A stretch of 64,000 nt of DNA from Marsupella aquatica (lineage: Eukaryota > Marchantiophyta): NCBI GenBank assembly GCA_973895155.1, contig OZ316891.1, positions 30,442,001 to 30,506,000 of the forward strand, given 5' to 3'. The notes below the pieces were generated by a model that ran no database searches, had not been told where the DNA came from, and was given only the letters and a program-made list of their open reading frames with translations. Within the stretch, counting starts at the first letter, position 1. Each line of letters begins with the position of its first letter. The translations under genes and the position numbers were made by a program. Shown piece after piece: positions 22,226 through 33,060 of the stretch.

Positions 22226-24740
22226 AATAAACAATAGCAAAACGTACGGACAACTATACGCGTACGCCATACAATTTTAGACTAGAGAATTCATTCGGAT
22301 CCTCTACTAGTACTTCTGATACATTGCTTCTGTATTGGACTTGAAACACGGATTGATCAAACTCGGAGTGAGAAATTGGACCATAACTTCATTGACTCAA
22401 TTCATGCATTGAATGCATGATTTAAGGCAACTACTCTCCTCATTTATTGTGGAATTAATGCTGATTGATACTTACAAGTTATTCAGTTGCGTGTGGTCTC
22501 AGCAATGTTGGCGGCAACCCTCCGATGTTGGCGGAAACCCTCCTCCCAGCCAAGCCTCTTCCTTCCAGCGTACCCTCCTCGTCCCAGCCAACTAAGCCTC
22601 CTCCTTTGAACTCCAATTTCCTTGAGTATCGTGATCGAATCCCACCACCTTAGAATGACAACTTGTTGATCGTATCAAGATCAAAATCCTCGACCAGACT
22701 GTGATTTCAGAATAGCCGCTCTTTGTTGGTCCGCTAGAATGCTTCGATGAATGAGGCAGACTATGGAGGTTCTAAATGTTTGTCGTCTCGCTTCGTCGCA
22801 ACTCTCCCGCTTGATCGGATGTGCTCTCCCCTAGATTGAAGGTGATACAACAAGAACTGCGCCAGCGTTGCTTGAATGAGCTCCGCCTCCGACTGGAATA
22901 GTCGAATGATCCAATCTGCTCTACCTCAAATGTGCCTTGGATCAGCCTCCGCTGAGAGCCCAACTAGTATCCTGGTAAGGAGAAACTGAAAATGAAGAAT
23001 GATTCGTGAGCAATGAGATCAGTCTATTGACTCCATGGAGGATGTGTTCATCTGGACTCGATTTTGATTTTGAAAATTGGTTGAGTCTCCAGTCGTGAGA
23101 ATCATTGTACAGGATTGATTTTGAATATCGGTTCTCCCCGACCGTGAGAATCGTTTTACGTTGTTTAGAGTAAGGGTTTGAATTGGCAAGATAGAGAGTG
23201 GAGTACGGATCCGGATCCGACGGTCTCCACTACCAAAATGGAATGATTTTGAAGTTTGCCTCCACTACGTGATGGAACGATCGTGAGAAAGTTGTCGTTC
23301 GTTCACATTTTGGATTTGAATTGGCATATATAGTGAAGATACGGATCCGGGGGTCCCCACTAACAATCTTTCGCAGTTGCATAATTACCGATTTAAATTT
23401 CAAATTGGCCATCAAATAGAAATCTCTTTTAGTACGGAAAATCAAAAGGAATCCGGTAATCTTTTTTTTACGATTGCATAGTTTGTTCAGTCGATGGTGG
23501 AGTGTACGGAGATCATCTGGAACCTTCCTGTCGCTAGGCTGTTATTAGGGTTATGCTAAAACAATACCCTAATTACTTCCTTAGTGTCGGCGCCCACGGT
23601 CTCGAGTTCATTGTTCATTGTTGTTGTTTCTCGCTCCCTAGACTTTTGCGCGCCTGCTCTCGTCGCTCTCGCTCCTGCCCTGGATTTCATTTTTGTCGTT
23701 GCAGCTCGTTCGTTGTGGTCAGGTGCTTGTCGGCGCGTTGCAGCTCTTAGTAGTTGTCCATCGTTTCGACCAGGAGCTCGTTGGCGCATTGCAACTCGCA
23801 TTTACAACTCGTATTCACTTCTAGTTTGCTAGTTCGTTGCAGCTAGCTTTTTGGGAGTGCTTGTATCAGCTCATGTAAGCCAATTTTAAGCTCATATCAG
23901 CTCGATCAACGTGTTTCAGCAGCTCAAACTACTTTTTGGCAGCTTGTTTTAGCTCCTTCCATTCAGCATTCAGGTTTGTTTCACCTCTTTGAATCTTCAG
24001 GTTTAGTGCACTTTTATTCATGCTCAGTTTGCCTATCCACAGCTTTGATTGTACTTCTGAAAGAGTCTTTTTAACTCGATATAATGAGCTCCTTAGCATT
24101 AAGCACATGTTATTCAATTGGTGGCAGCGAAGCTCTATGTATAGAAGTATAGAAGCTGTGTTGTTGTTGCTTAGCATATTAATATCTTCAATCTTATATT
24201 TACTTTCTGGAATGCCCCAACAAGGTGTTCAAGTGCTTGGACGTCAATCTCTCAGACGATTACATCAATTTTTCAGAATTCAGGTGTAATTTCTACATTT
24301 TCTGCTGGTGTTGATTGTGGTTTGCTAAAATTTCTCTTGATTGTTAAGCACAATTTTCATAATGCGGTTTGTTTGTAAACTCAAATATGTGTGAATCATA
24401 CAAACTCACTAATTAAAATACAACCTGAATCGTCTTAAGTAAGTCATTACAAACTTGCACGCTGTGAATTTAATCATATAAACTCTCATGTTATGTGAAT
24501 CTCATTACACTGAATCCTTTAATTGACGAATACAACCAGTAGACTGCTAAATTGAATCATCTTAGCTGGATCATTCTCTAAACTTCTAATCTATAATAGT
24601 TTCACAATGACAGAGCTCAAACATCTGAATTATTGTAAAGTTCATGAATGAATACAAATGAATGATTATGCTTCCTCGGATTTCCTTGTCCGTACGGGTC
24701 AGTAATCACAGTTGTATCACTGTATTATCCTATTGTCCAA
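22226..24740. other. intergenic between two palindrome arrays
   Basis: No supported gene. 23040-23400 contains related segments around GATTTTGAA, CCGTGAGAATC and ACGGATCCGG. A GC-rich stretch at 23590-23800 has open frames on both strands but no domain. 24300-24740 is AT-rich. Confidence 0.4.
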
Positions 24741-24749
24741 AAGTTGTTT

Positions 24750-26470
24750 CAGCTGTTGACGCGACCAGTCGCGTGAAAATACTATGAGGTTCCTTTTAGG
24801 ACCAGTTGACGCGACCAGTCGCGTGTGAGAAGGAAACTGGATAGATTTACTGAGCGCGTACCATATCCAAATCTCCACAGAAGGTTCAGTGGATATAGTT
24901 GTTTAGGTTCAGTTGACGCGACCAGTCGCGTCTGACGTAGATCTCTCATTGACTCGCTCTGTTAGAGGAGGTAAGGTTCCTTTTAGGACCAGTTGACGCG
25001 ACCAGTCGCGTGTGAGAAGGAAACTGGATAGATTTACTGAGCGCGTACCATATCCAAATCTCCACAAGGAAGGTTCAGTGGATATAGTTGTTTAGGTTCA
25101 GTTGACGCGACCAGTCGCGTCTGAGGTTGCTCTCTCATTGACTGGTTCTGTTAGAGGAGGTAGGGTTCCTTTTAGGACCAGTTGACGCGACCAGTCGCGT
25201 GTGAGAAGGAAACTGGATAGATTTACTGAGCGCGTACCATATCCAAATCTCCACAAGGAAGGTTTAGTGGATATAGTTGTTTAGGTTCAGTTGATGCGAC
25301 CAGTCGCGTGTGAGAAGGAAACTGGATAGATTTACTGAGCGTGTACCATATCCAAATCTCCACAAGGAAGGTTCAGTGGATATAGTTGTTTAGGTTCAGT
25401 TGATGCGACCAGTCGCATTTGAGGTTGCTCTCTCATTGACTGGTTCTGTTAGAGGAGGTAGGGTTCCTTTTAGGACCAGTTGACGCGACCAGTCGCGTGT
25501 GAGAAGGAAACTGGATAGATTTACTGAGCGCGTACCATATCCAAATCTCCACAAGGAAGGTTCAGTGGATATAGTTGTTTAGGTTCAGTTGACGCGACCA
25601 GTCGCGTCTGAGGTAGCTCTCTCATTGACTGGTTCTGTTAGAGGAGGTAGGGTTCCTTTTAGGACCAGTTGACGCGACCAGTCGCGTGTGAGAAGGAAAC
25701 TGGATAGATTTACTGAGCGCGTACCATATCCAAATCTCCACAAGGAAGGTTCAGTGGATATAGTTGTTTAGGTTCAGTTGACGCGACCAGTCGCGTCTGA
25801 GGTTGCTCTCTCATTGACTTGTTCTGTTAGAGGAGGTAGGGTTCCTTTTAGGACCAGTTGACGCGACCAGTCGCGTGTGAGAAGGAAACTGGATAGATTT
25901 ACTGAGCGCGTACCATATCCAAATCTCCACAAGGAAGGTTCAGTGGATATAGTTGTTTAGGTTCAGTTGACGCGACCAGTCGCGTCTGAGGTTGCTCTCT
26001 CATTGACTTGTTCTGTTAGAGGAGGTAGGGTTCCTTTTAGGACCAGTTGACGCGACCAGTCGCGTGTGAGAAGGAAACTGGATAGATTTACTGAGCGCGT
26101 ACCATATCCAAATCTCCACAAGGAAGGTTCAGTGGATATAGTTGTTTAGGTTCAGTTGACGCGACCAGTCGCGTCTGAGATAGCTCTCTCATTGACTGGT
26201 TCTGTTAGAGGAGGTAGGGTTCCTTTTAGGACCAGTTGACGTGACTAGTCGCGTCTGATGTAGATCTCTCATTGACTGGCTCTATTAGAGGAGGTAAGGT
26301 TCCTTTTAGGACCAGTTGACGCGACCAGTCGCGTGTGAGAAGGAAACTGGATAGATTTACTGAGCACGTACCATATCCAAATCTCCACAGAAGGTTCAGT
26401 GGATATAGTTGTTTAGGTTCAGTTGACGCGACCAGTCGCGTTTGAGGTTGCTCTCTCATTCACTGGTTCT
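24750..26470. repeat. 189-bp tandem array, ~9 units, with paired palindromes
   Basis: GGTTCCTTTTAGGACC recurs at 24788, 24975, 25164, 25462, 25651, 25840, 26029, 26218 and 26298. The spacing is mostly exactly 189, with one 109-base extra unit and one 80-base short unit. Each unit has two palindromes, TTGACGCGACCAGTCGCGTGTG and TTGACGCGACCAGTCGCGTCTG, about 108 and 81 bases apart alternately. Between them is a block with GGAAACTGGATAGATTTACTGAGCGCG. Units are nearly identical (a few point changes such as ACGTGACTAGTCGCGT at 26239), so the array is young or homogenised. It ends about 150 bases before the first F-box-like unit. A further single palindrome lies at 26560-26575. Confidence 0.95.
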
Positions 26471-26616
26471 GTTAGAGGACGAAACAACATTTATGATTTC
26501 ACGTTGTGACCCGAAAAAATCAGTCTCTCAAAGAATTGTTTATGCATTCTGATTTGTAGACGCGACCAGTCGCGTGAAAATAATCTCTGGGATATATCAT
26601 TTGGCTGAAAAGAGTC

Positions 26617-27176
26617 ATGGGCGAACCTGGTCTGGAGAGCTTCAGATATCTATGCCCAATATTTGACGTTTTGGACAGAAGCCAAGATGGTCTACTTGCG
26701 GGATATTCTGTATTTGTTGAAACACTACTACCTGGACTTCCAGATTTCATTGTCGCGGAATTGATATGGCCTCGGATCCAGGAGACTTTTAATTCCTCGG
26801 CTAATGCAAGAAATTTCTCAATAAAGGAATTGGATGAGTTTGTAGGACTATCTTCGGTGTGTCGCAGATGGCGCCACCTTGTTGGGAATACCTATCTTCT
26901 GGGTGTAATCAAGTTGAGTTTATTAGATTTGGCTTTCCCAGGAAATCCTACTAAACCGATCGGAAATGAGTCTCTCTCATCGACAGTTCAAAGTTTCTTC
27001 CAGAAATACCCAAGAATTAAATTCATGGGGTCAATGTCCACAGATCTTAGGGAACTCTTCACGAAGACTTACGATGCTCTTCACCCTCTTGAAAAATAGA
27101 AATTTACAGTTAGATGCCACGAAGTTGGATACCTTGAGGGTGACATCTACGCTTTTAAGGAATTCTAGTTAACTTA
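26617..27176 (+). pseudogene. F-box-like unit 1
   Basis: From ATG 26617, the unit has LLPGLPDFIVAELIWPRIQETF, a spacer, then LSSVCRRWRHLVGNTYLLGVI. This is an F-box-like L-P-D...I...(20-30 residue insert)...V-C-x-x-W-x-x-L-V arrangement, longer than a standard ~45-residue F-box. F-box domains bind SKP1 in SCF ubiquitin ligases. A TAG at 27097-27099 interrupts it where the aligned sister unit at 27233 reads on; the frame then stays open to a second TAG at 27167-27169. It is probably broken or sequence-damaged. Confidence 0.5.
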
Positions 27177-27232
27177 CGTGACGAAGCGTGTCGTATGTCT
27201 TCTAACAATGTTTTGTGATATGATAAAAGCAG

Positions 27233-27800
27233 GATGAGCCAACTTTTGAATGAGGCTCGAGATTTCCTTTCATCTCATGAAAAGAAATAGAAAACAATAT
27301 GGGATACGCTGGATGAAACCTCCTCTAGTCTCATTGGAGGAATACCAGATATTTTGGTCATTTCAAACATTTGGCCAATACTCTACGAACACTTTATTTC
27401 AATTGAAAGATTGTGTGGATATCGACACCTCGATAACGATTTGGTTATCGATAGGGTCCGAGACCTTATTCGGCTTGGAGCTTGTAGCAAGAAGTGGAAC
27501 TTTTTAGTTACAAATACAAGGTTATGGGCTATCCTCAAACAAGCAAACCGGATTGTCGATGTCGCAAATGATGCTCTTTACAACATACCCGAAACTGAGG
27601 AGTTGGAGTTTGACTCAGTCTGTCGAGTTATTCGACAGGATATTTCTATGCTTCCAGAAATATCTGTTCTTGGGACTACTACTTCTGAAAAAATCGCATT
27701 GTTTACGAACAAATATAGGAATTTAGATGAGGAAGAACGAGATGTTCTAATCGAAAGGTTTGGTAGATTTTCTAAGAATCTTGGTGGTCCCAGTTCTTAA
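27233..27800 (+). pseudogene. F-box-like unit 2
   Basis: The exon-like block follows an AG at 27231-27232 and opens with ATG 27234. It contains SLIGGIPDILVISNIWPILYE, then LIRLGACSKKWNFLVTNTRLWAIL, aligned with units 1 and 3. The C-terminal half has LPEISVLGTTTSEKIALF, KYRNLDEEERD and VLIERFGRF, shared in outline with unit 3. A TAG at 27288-27290 lies 18 codons after the ATG and the frame ends in TAA at 27798-27800. The TAG could arise from CAG. Start choice therefore depends on whether the TAG is real; if it is, translation could begin only downstream. Confidence 0.5.
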
Positions 27801-27843
27801 TGGATAGGTTCTTGTTCTTAATCTTTTCCATATTATGTTGCAG

Positions 27844-28361
27844 TCCTTTGACATGAATCGAAAATCTCATCGTCAAATGATGATGGAGCGCATTGCACGT
27901 GCAAAGGTTATGAACCGAAACATGATATGGAGTCAAGCTGAAGACCTGATACCCGGTCTTCCGGACGATATTGTCGAGAAATATATTTGGCCATTAGTCA
28001 AAGAGTTTTTCCACTGTCTTGGGAATTTGTCGGATACTGCAATTAAAAATCGGGTCATGGACTTGATCGCCATTCGAACAGTCAGTAAGAAGTGGTGCCA
28101 CATAGTTACTTATAGTAGTACATGGGCGACGGTCACCTTGGTAGCTTACGACTTCACTAATAGACCAGGATATGAATCGCTTCGAAGGCATTTGACTTCA
28201 CGGAGTGTAGCATTAAGATTTACAGAATCCATCAGAACTCTCCCGCCGCTGGACATTCTGGGTGGATTTGAAGGATCTGAACTTGACACGTTTAGGAACC
28301 TTTGGTTTTGGTTAGATGAAGATGAGCGAGAAGATTGGGTCAAGATAAATGTTCCTAAAAT
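27844..28361 (+). CDS. F-box-like unit 3 exon
   Basis: Begins after TTATGTTGCAG, with ATG at 27853. It has a basic N-terminus, then EDLIPGLPDDIVEKYIWPLV and LIAIRTVSKKWCHIVTYSS, the best F-box-like match of the three (LPDDIVEKxIW...TVSKKWxxIV), with WFWLDEDERED near the end. The exon can end at 28361 with an AT|GTAATT donor, leaving phase 2. The next acceptor at 28438-28439 restores phase into the following exon, so units 3 and the ParB-like exon can be one transcript. Without splicing the frame stops at TAA 28363-28365. Confidence 0.6.
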
Positions 28362-28439
28362 GTAATTCGGCACGACGCGACCATGCGCATGTTAGTATTT
28401 TATAATAAACGTTTAACTTTCAATATTTGTCTATTTCAG
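28362..28439 (+). other. 78-nt intron carrying a palindrome
   Basis: GT-AG, phase-compatible on both sides, with a pyrimidine-rich end (TATTTGTCTATTTCAG). A degenerate palindrome copy, ACGCGACCATGCGCAT, lies at 28375-28390. Confidence 0.6.
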
Positions 28440-29679
28440 AATGGATCCTACCGGAACCTCAAAGCGGAAAGAAGACTCGTCTAAAGCTGCTTTTCGAAAG
28501 AAAGCCAAGACAAAAATGACTCCCGCGGAGACATCCATACTTGCATATCGAGGAAAGTCAATCAGAGAGAGAACAACGGAGACAAAGAGTATCCATCTCT
28601 TTGAATCGACTGAGATATCCAATTTTGGAATAGTCGTTCGCAATGGGGCTGTCCGTCTTGTGGTGGCAAGAAATGATAAAGCTACAGTTTTGGAGAGATC
28701 AAAAATTCTCGGGTGTTTCTTTGAGAAGAACATGAAAGTTAAAGAGTGTACAGAGGGATTGGTTCTGCTAGTAAGCGACGACCAGCAAGAAGACAAAATA
28801 AGCATTTGTTTGGATCGAACGCAATATGTAACCTTCAATCAGCCCTGAATCGATGATCTTCTAGGTGCAAGGCACGCCTTGGAAAAGGTTACTAGTGTGG
28901 GATATCCTTCCGATCCAGAGGCATCAACGGGAGATTTGATTTGTCAATACATTATTGACGTACTTGAGTTCCAGAGAGTTCCTTTCAACCAGGGATTTCG
29001 CTTGGGAAAGGCACCGCCAGTGAGCAAGGTTGAAGTATACTCGGCGAAGAATCTTCCGAAAGTAATTACCTTAGCGAATATCGGGGCTTTGTTCGATTCT
29101 TTCCTCAAAGAATATAGTGCTGTGAATATATTTAACAAAAAGTCATTTTTTGTTGAGACATCACGTTGTCATCTTGCACCGGACCACATCAAGTGCCGAG
29201 AGTGGAATCAGGATTACACAGATAGGCTAAAGAATTCACTCCTCTCTCATTCGGCTATAAAGTTCGAGAAGTGATGCTACTTTTTAGTCCCTGTGAAGTG
29301 GGTTCAGTCGGAGGCCGACAGAGATCCCGACTACAATGGGACGCCCTACGATTCATCGCCAAAGGAGGAGGACATTATGACCAGTCATTTCTGGATACTC
29401 GGAGGCCAGCACACAATAATGGCGTACAAATTGTTGAGAGAGGATGACAAAGTCAGCCAAGTTGTACGAGATGCTTGCGGTATTGTAGAAGCTGTAATGT
29501 TTTGGGCAACGCTCAACAACGACAATAATGTTCATTTGATGGGATTATCGAAAGCTCTGAACCACTGTCATCAAACATCAATGGAAGAAGGACAGTTTCT
29601 CACCATTGTATGACAGTGTCGTAATATCTGGAACTCATTTGGGCGGCCTGGATCATATTATCGTCATCCAAATTGGAAG
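28440..29679 (+). pseudogene. possible ParB/Srx-fold exon with three in-frame TGA codons
   Basis: One reading frame runs from 28441 to 29679, interrupted only by TGA at 28846-28848, 29272-29274 and 29611-29613. No TAA or TAG occurs in frame. The N-terminus is Lys/Arg-rich (SKRKEDSSKAAFRKKAK). Around 29380-29560 sits HFWILGGQHTIMAYKLL, then AVMFWATLNNDNNVHLMGLS. This resembles the ParB/sulfiredoxin-like G-x-H-R-x-x-A helix followed by the N-rich box, preceded by a VPVKW strand. The assignment is by motif only. The exon ends TGG-AAG|GTATAT in phase with the next exon at 29779. The TGAs may be CGA codons changed by CpG deamination, very small introns, or errors. Confidence 0.5.
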
Positions 29680-29778
29680 GTATATAAATAACCCTCTTCG
29701 ATCACATTATCGTATAAACTTTTGTCACGCGAACGGTTGCGTCAAGCTTAGAATTGTCATGTTTCCATTGTTTTTCAG
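29680..29778 (+). other. 99-nt intron carrying a palindrome
   Basis: AAG|GTATAT donor and TTGTTTTTCAG acceptor, phase 0 on both sides. It contains TCACGCGAACGGTTGCGTCA, a palindrome-family copy at 29727-29742. Confidence 0.75.
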
Positions 29779-31898
29779 GTATTTATGAGAGCTACGAGTT
29801 TTGTCTGCCCATGGGCTCAAATGGGGAAGAACGAAATGATGAAATTTGGAGAATTGGCTCCGTTTTTCTTTACAATGGAGGACGAAACATTCAAGAAGTG
29901 GATGGAGGTCTACGAACGATCAAGGACAGGAGAGCTTTTAATTTACAACGGAATTGTACAGAGGGACGCCATCAAAATTGCGGATAATCCGTGTGCTTAT
30001 CATCTTCTGAAGAAGACGTTCCTTTCTTGTCAAGGGTGCTCAGACTCGATTCTTCGAAAGGCAACGGAATATATGTTGAGCGGAAGACTGTCTATACTCA
30101 AAAACCGAAGCATCAAAGTGAAATCTGGGAAGGCGAGGAAGTCCTCTGAGGCTCCAGTGTTGTCAACGACCAACATGAGTTTGGAGCAATTCTGTATAAA
30201 GAAGAAGATGAAAGTTGAGTTTGAGATTTTATTATTGAGTAAACTCAACGGGGAAACATCCACCCGGACAGAGCTGAAAAGTCTGACAGATTCAGCGCGG
30301 AAATTGTGGGTCAAAGGAATGATTGATCGCTTTAAGCTCGACAAGATGGTGCTGAAGCAGTTGAGAGATGCGTTGAGTGGTTATCTGAAGAAGTGCTTAA
30401 ATGTAAATATTAGTAATGATAATTTGTTGAAGGAGATCGACCCTATATTCTACAGGTTGGTGGAAGGAATACAGAAATCAGTTGATAGTCAAGGAAACCA
30501 ACTAGTGCGGCCGGTCGGTGAGAGGCTGAAATTGCAATCCCTGCAGGATATACAAAATACTGGGTTTGCAGACTGTATCATACGTGAAGACAAGAACCTT
30601 GCGAGCTTGATTTATTTTGATCCCTCATCAATGGGAGATTTGCGTCCGCCAAATTGCTCATTCTATGAGGGGTTATTTTGTGCTACTAGCGAGATAGGGG
30701 CAAAACCACACCATGTGGTTATTATTGTAGCCTCTCCCGTTGAGTCTTACTTAATCAAACGGGAATTAGGGAAGTACACACACTACGTTGCTGTCGATAG
30801 CCATTATATTCAGAAGAGGCCGAAGGAGAAGAAGCTTATTGTAACCTACGCTTTTCACAGCTTGGCCTTCAGCACAATGGGCGATCCACAAGCCCTCGAG
30901 TTCCAATTGGTCTCCAAATATCAGATTGAAAAAATATCCAATTTTGAAGAGAGCGACGAGTTCACGACACCTTCCCCAGAGAGGAGAAAGCCCAGGCGGA
31001 GAAAGCCCAGGCTGAGAAAGCGGAGGCTACGAGAGTCCTTTTAGTGACAGAGGAAAATAGGGCCAAGGCGGAGAGTGAGGCGGCTGAGAGGCTTCTGGCC
31101 GAGAGGATGGCGGACGAGACCGCAAGACCGGAGAGGGTGGAGGCGAAGAAGTTGGAGGCGGAAAAGGTGGATACCGCAAGACTGGAGAGAGAAGAAGCCG
31201 CAAGACTGGAGGCAGCGAGGAAGGAGGCCGAGAGGGCCAAGGATCTTTCGCTTATTCCTGAGGCACAATGTCTACCAAAAATAAGGCTGAATTTGAAGAA
31301 GCCTTCTTCACCCTCAGTTGCAGTTAAGAAGAAAACATTAGACTATTTTCTTCGCCCGGAGTTTGAATTTAACGATCCACCCTTAAGTACGGTCTCGTTG
31401 GATGATTGGAATAAATATTCACCGGAGCAGCTCCGAGTCCAGGCAGTCCTTGCTTTGCAATATTGGAAGGGTCTTTTGATTACCGAGGAGAAGACTGCCA
31501 CTGCATCCAGAATGGAGACAATCATCAATAATGTGCGCTTTTCCGAGAATCGAGTGCAAGACCTGGGAACGTTTTTGGCACCAGACTCGGCTCAAGTCGT
31601 TAAGAGACTAACAGCTGACTTGACGCGACCGGGTTTGTGGTCTCGACCCCGATATATTGCAGAGGTGACTCGCGCAGAAATTGTGGCACCGGATATTTTG
31701 GAATCGGATTCCCAGATTGTGGAATATTTGAATCAAATGCCACAACCATTTGAAGGTCTTCCCGCCTCATCGCTCCAACCTTCGCAAACTGGTCCGGTGG
31801 AGCGATCACTACGGTCTCGAGGAGGGCTGAAGGATGTTGTTGCGATTGAGGCACCCAAGAGATCAGCTGCGAAAAGGCCGGATCCACCCAATCCAAAG
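29779..31898 (+). CDS. continuation exon: conserved core plus Glu/Ala/Arg coiled coil, one frameshift
   Basis: Joined in frame to the previous exon, it begins VFMRATSFVCPWAQMGKNEM and stays open to 31044. Features are KKMKVEFEILLLSKLNG, LVEGIQKSVDSQ, SFYEGLFCATSEIG and HHVVIIVASPVESYLIKREL, with no family recognised. Near 30975-30985 the frame must drop back one base, at a CCCC run, to enter a long EKAQAEKAQAEKAEA-type heptad region (30985-31240), clearly a coiled coil. A soluble C-terminal part follows (TLDYFLRPEFEF, YSPEQLRVQAVLALQYWKG) to about 31898. There AAG|GTCATT forms a phase-0 donor; unspliced, the frame ends at TAA 31914-31916. A palindrome half-site (ACGCGACCGGG, 31623) falls inside coding sequence. 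Confidence 0.5.
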
Positions 31899-32050
31899 GT
31901 CATTCGCAAGCTATAAGCTTAAAGTTTCTATTATAGACGTCATTATTTTATTATTGATCTGTTATTGTTTCTGTTTTCTGAGGCTACAACCCTTAGGCTA
32001 CAACCTCAGTACGTTATTTGAAGGCGTTCTGAAATCTCTATTTTTTGCAG
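31899..32050 (+). other. 152-nt intron without a full palindrome
   Basis: AAG|GTCATT donor and CTATTTTTTGCAG acceptor, phase 0 on both sides, bridging the coiled-coil exon to the protease-like exon. It contains a direct repeat of GGCTACAACC but no ACGCGAC palindrome, the exception among the cluster introns. Confidence 0.55.
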
Positions 32051-32839
32051 TTTTTTGAAAATTTGGCTAGTCGAATAGATCAATGCCTTGATCCTTCTAA
32101 GGATATGGAAGAGCTATTGACCAAGTTCTTACAACACTCGATCAAGAGGAAACATATGATGTGTCTGAGACCGCGCGAGTTGCTCACCGGTGATATAATT
32201 AACGCTTATTTGAGTTTTCTCGAACTGATTCTCGATAGAGTTGGAAAGTCAGACCTTGTCAAATTCTTCCAAACACACCATTTTGAGCTTCTCTCCATGG
32301 ATCCTACCATTTTCGACGAGGAGAGAGCAGCTTGGACAAAGGAGTTTCCGCTAAAAATCAGTGAATATGAGAAATTGGTCTTTCTAGTACACAATGCTGT
32401 GAAAGAACATTGGTCATTGGTAGTCTTGTATCCGAAGGAGAAACGGCTGGAGTACCTAGATTCTCTAGTTCATAATCGACAAAATCCTGGGGTGCTAGAT
32501 ATTGTTGGGAAGTACTACGCCGACGAAATTGGTTGGAGAACTGGTGTCAACTTGGATCTCTCAGGTTGGGAATGGATATATCGGAATGATATTCCTCACC
32601 AGAGTGACGGCCACAGTTTTGGTGTGTTTATCTTGAGATACGCCAAGTGCTTGTGTCAAGGAAACGGAATTAATTTTGCCGCGGATCAAATTGAGAAATT
32701 CCGTAGGGAGATAGTCTTGTCGTTATTTGACATGGACTTCCGCAAGCCGACGTCCGCAAGTAACCTAGTTACCGGGATCCGTGCTGCTATGATTGACATT
32801 TCCGGCAGAATTCCAGCACTGAACGACCGTCTTGTATAG
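32051..32839 (+). CDS. Ulp1/C48-like protease domain, catalytic Cys replaced
   Basis: About 260 residues with the SUMO/NEDD8 protease (C48) layout: KEHWSLVVLYP (catalytic His), EYLDSL (catalytic Asp), NDIPHQSDG (oxyanion Gln), then HSFGVFILRY. In active enzymes the last motif is D-C-G-V-F. Here the catalytic Cys is Phe, codon TTT at 32618-32620, and the preceding Asp is Ser. His and Asp are kept, so this looks like a pseudo-protease or a recent loss; one base (TGT versus TTT) separates the states. TAG at 32837-32839 ends the frame, but CTT|GTATAG at 32834 can serve as a phase-0 donor to the next exon at 32926. C48 domains are frequent in plant MULE- and CACTA-type elements. Confidence 0.75.
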   Translation, partial: FFENLASRIDQCLDPSKDMEELLTKFLQHSIKRKHMMCLRPRELLTGDIINAYLSFLELILDRVGKSDLVKFFQTHHFELLSMDPTIFDEERAAWTKEFPLKISEYEKLVFLVHNAVKEHWSLVVLYPKEKRLEYLDSLVHNRQNPGVLDIVGKYYADEIGWRTGVNLDLSGWEWIYRNDIPHQSDGHSFGVFILRYAKCLCQGNGINFAADQIEKFRREIVLSLFDMDFRKPTSASNLVTGIRAAMIDISGRIPALNDRLV

Positions 32840-32925
32840 GTAATACACTTCATTTCAGTGTCTCTCTTTGTAGTCACGCGACCGTTCGCGTTATAAACTT
32901 ATTTTCATTTCTTAATGTTTTACAG
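32834..32925 (+). other. 92-nt intron carrying a palindrome
   Basis: Phase-0 donor CTT|GTATAG and acceptor ATGTTTTACAG. It contains TCACGCGACCGTTCGCGTTA, with the core at 32876-32891. Confidence 0.55.
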
Positions 32926-33054
32926 AAGCCTATCCCGAAACCCCCTGATCGAGTATTGAAGGCACCAGTCCGGAAGTCCGGTGATCGTCCGGAGGTGGGA
33001 AACAAACAGACCATTCTAGTACATTCTCCAAACCCTGCGGCACAAAAATCATAG
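32926..33054 (+). CDS. short Pro/Lys-rich linker exon
   Basis: Forty-two open codons beginning KPIPKPPDRVLKAPVRKSG after a good acceptor, ending in TAG at 33052-33054. The TAG is in the same frame as the ATG at 33061, six bases on. Either this is the 3' end of the protease-like gene with the next gene starting immediately, or the TAG is another nonsense change (for example CAG) in a longer protein. A 62-nt GT-AG intron (from GAG|GTGGGA to TAG|GTACAG) would also remove the stop in phase. Confidence 0.4.
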   Translation, partial: KPIPKPPDRVLKAPVRKSGDRPEVGNKQTILVHSPNPAAQKS

Positions 33055-33060
33055 GTACAG

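Noticed and set aside
30950-31044. The frame switch before the coiled coil considered as programmed -1 frameshifting.
   Set aside because: No slippery heptamer or clear downstream structure; a one-base loss in the CCCC run explains it.
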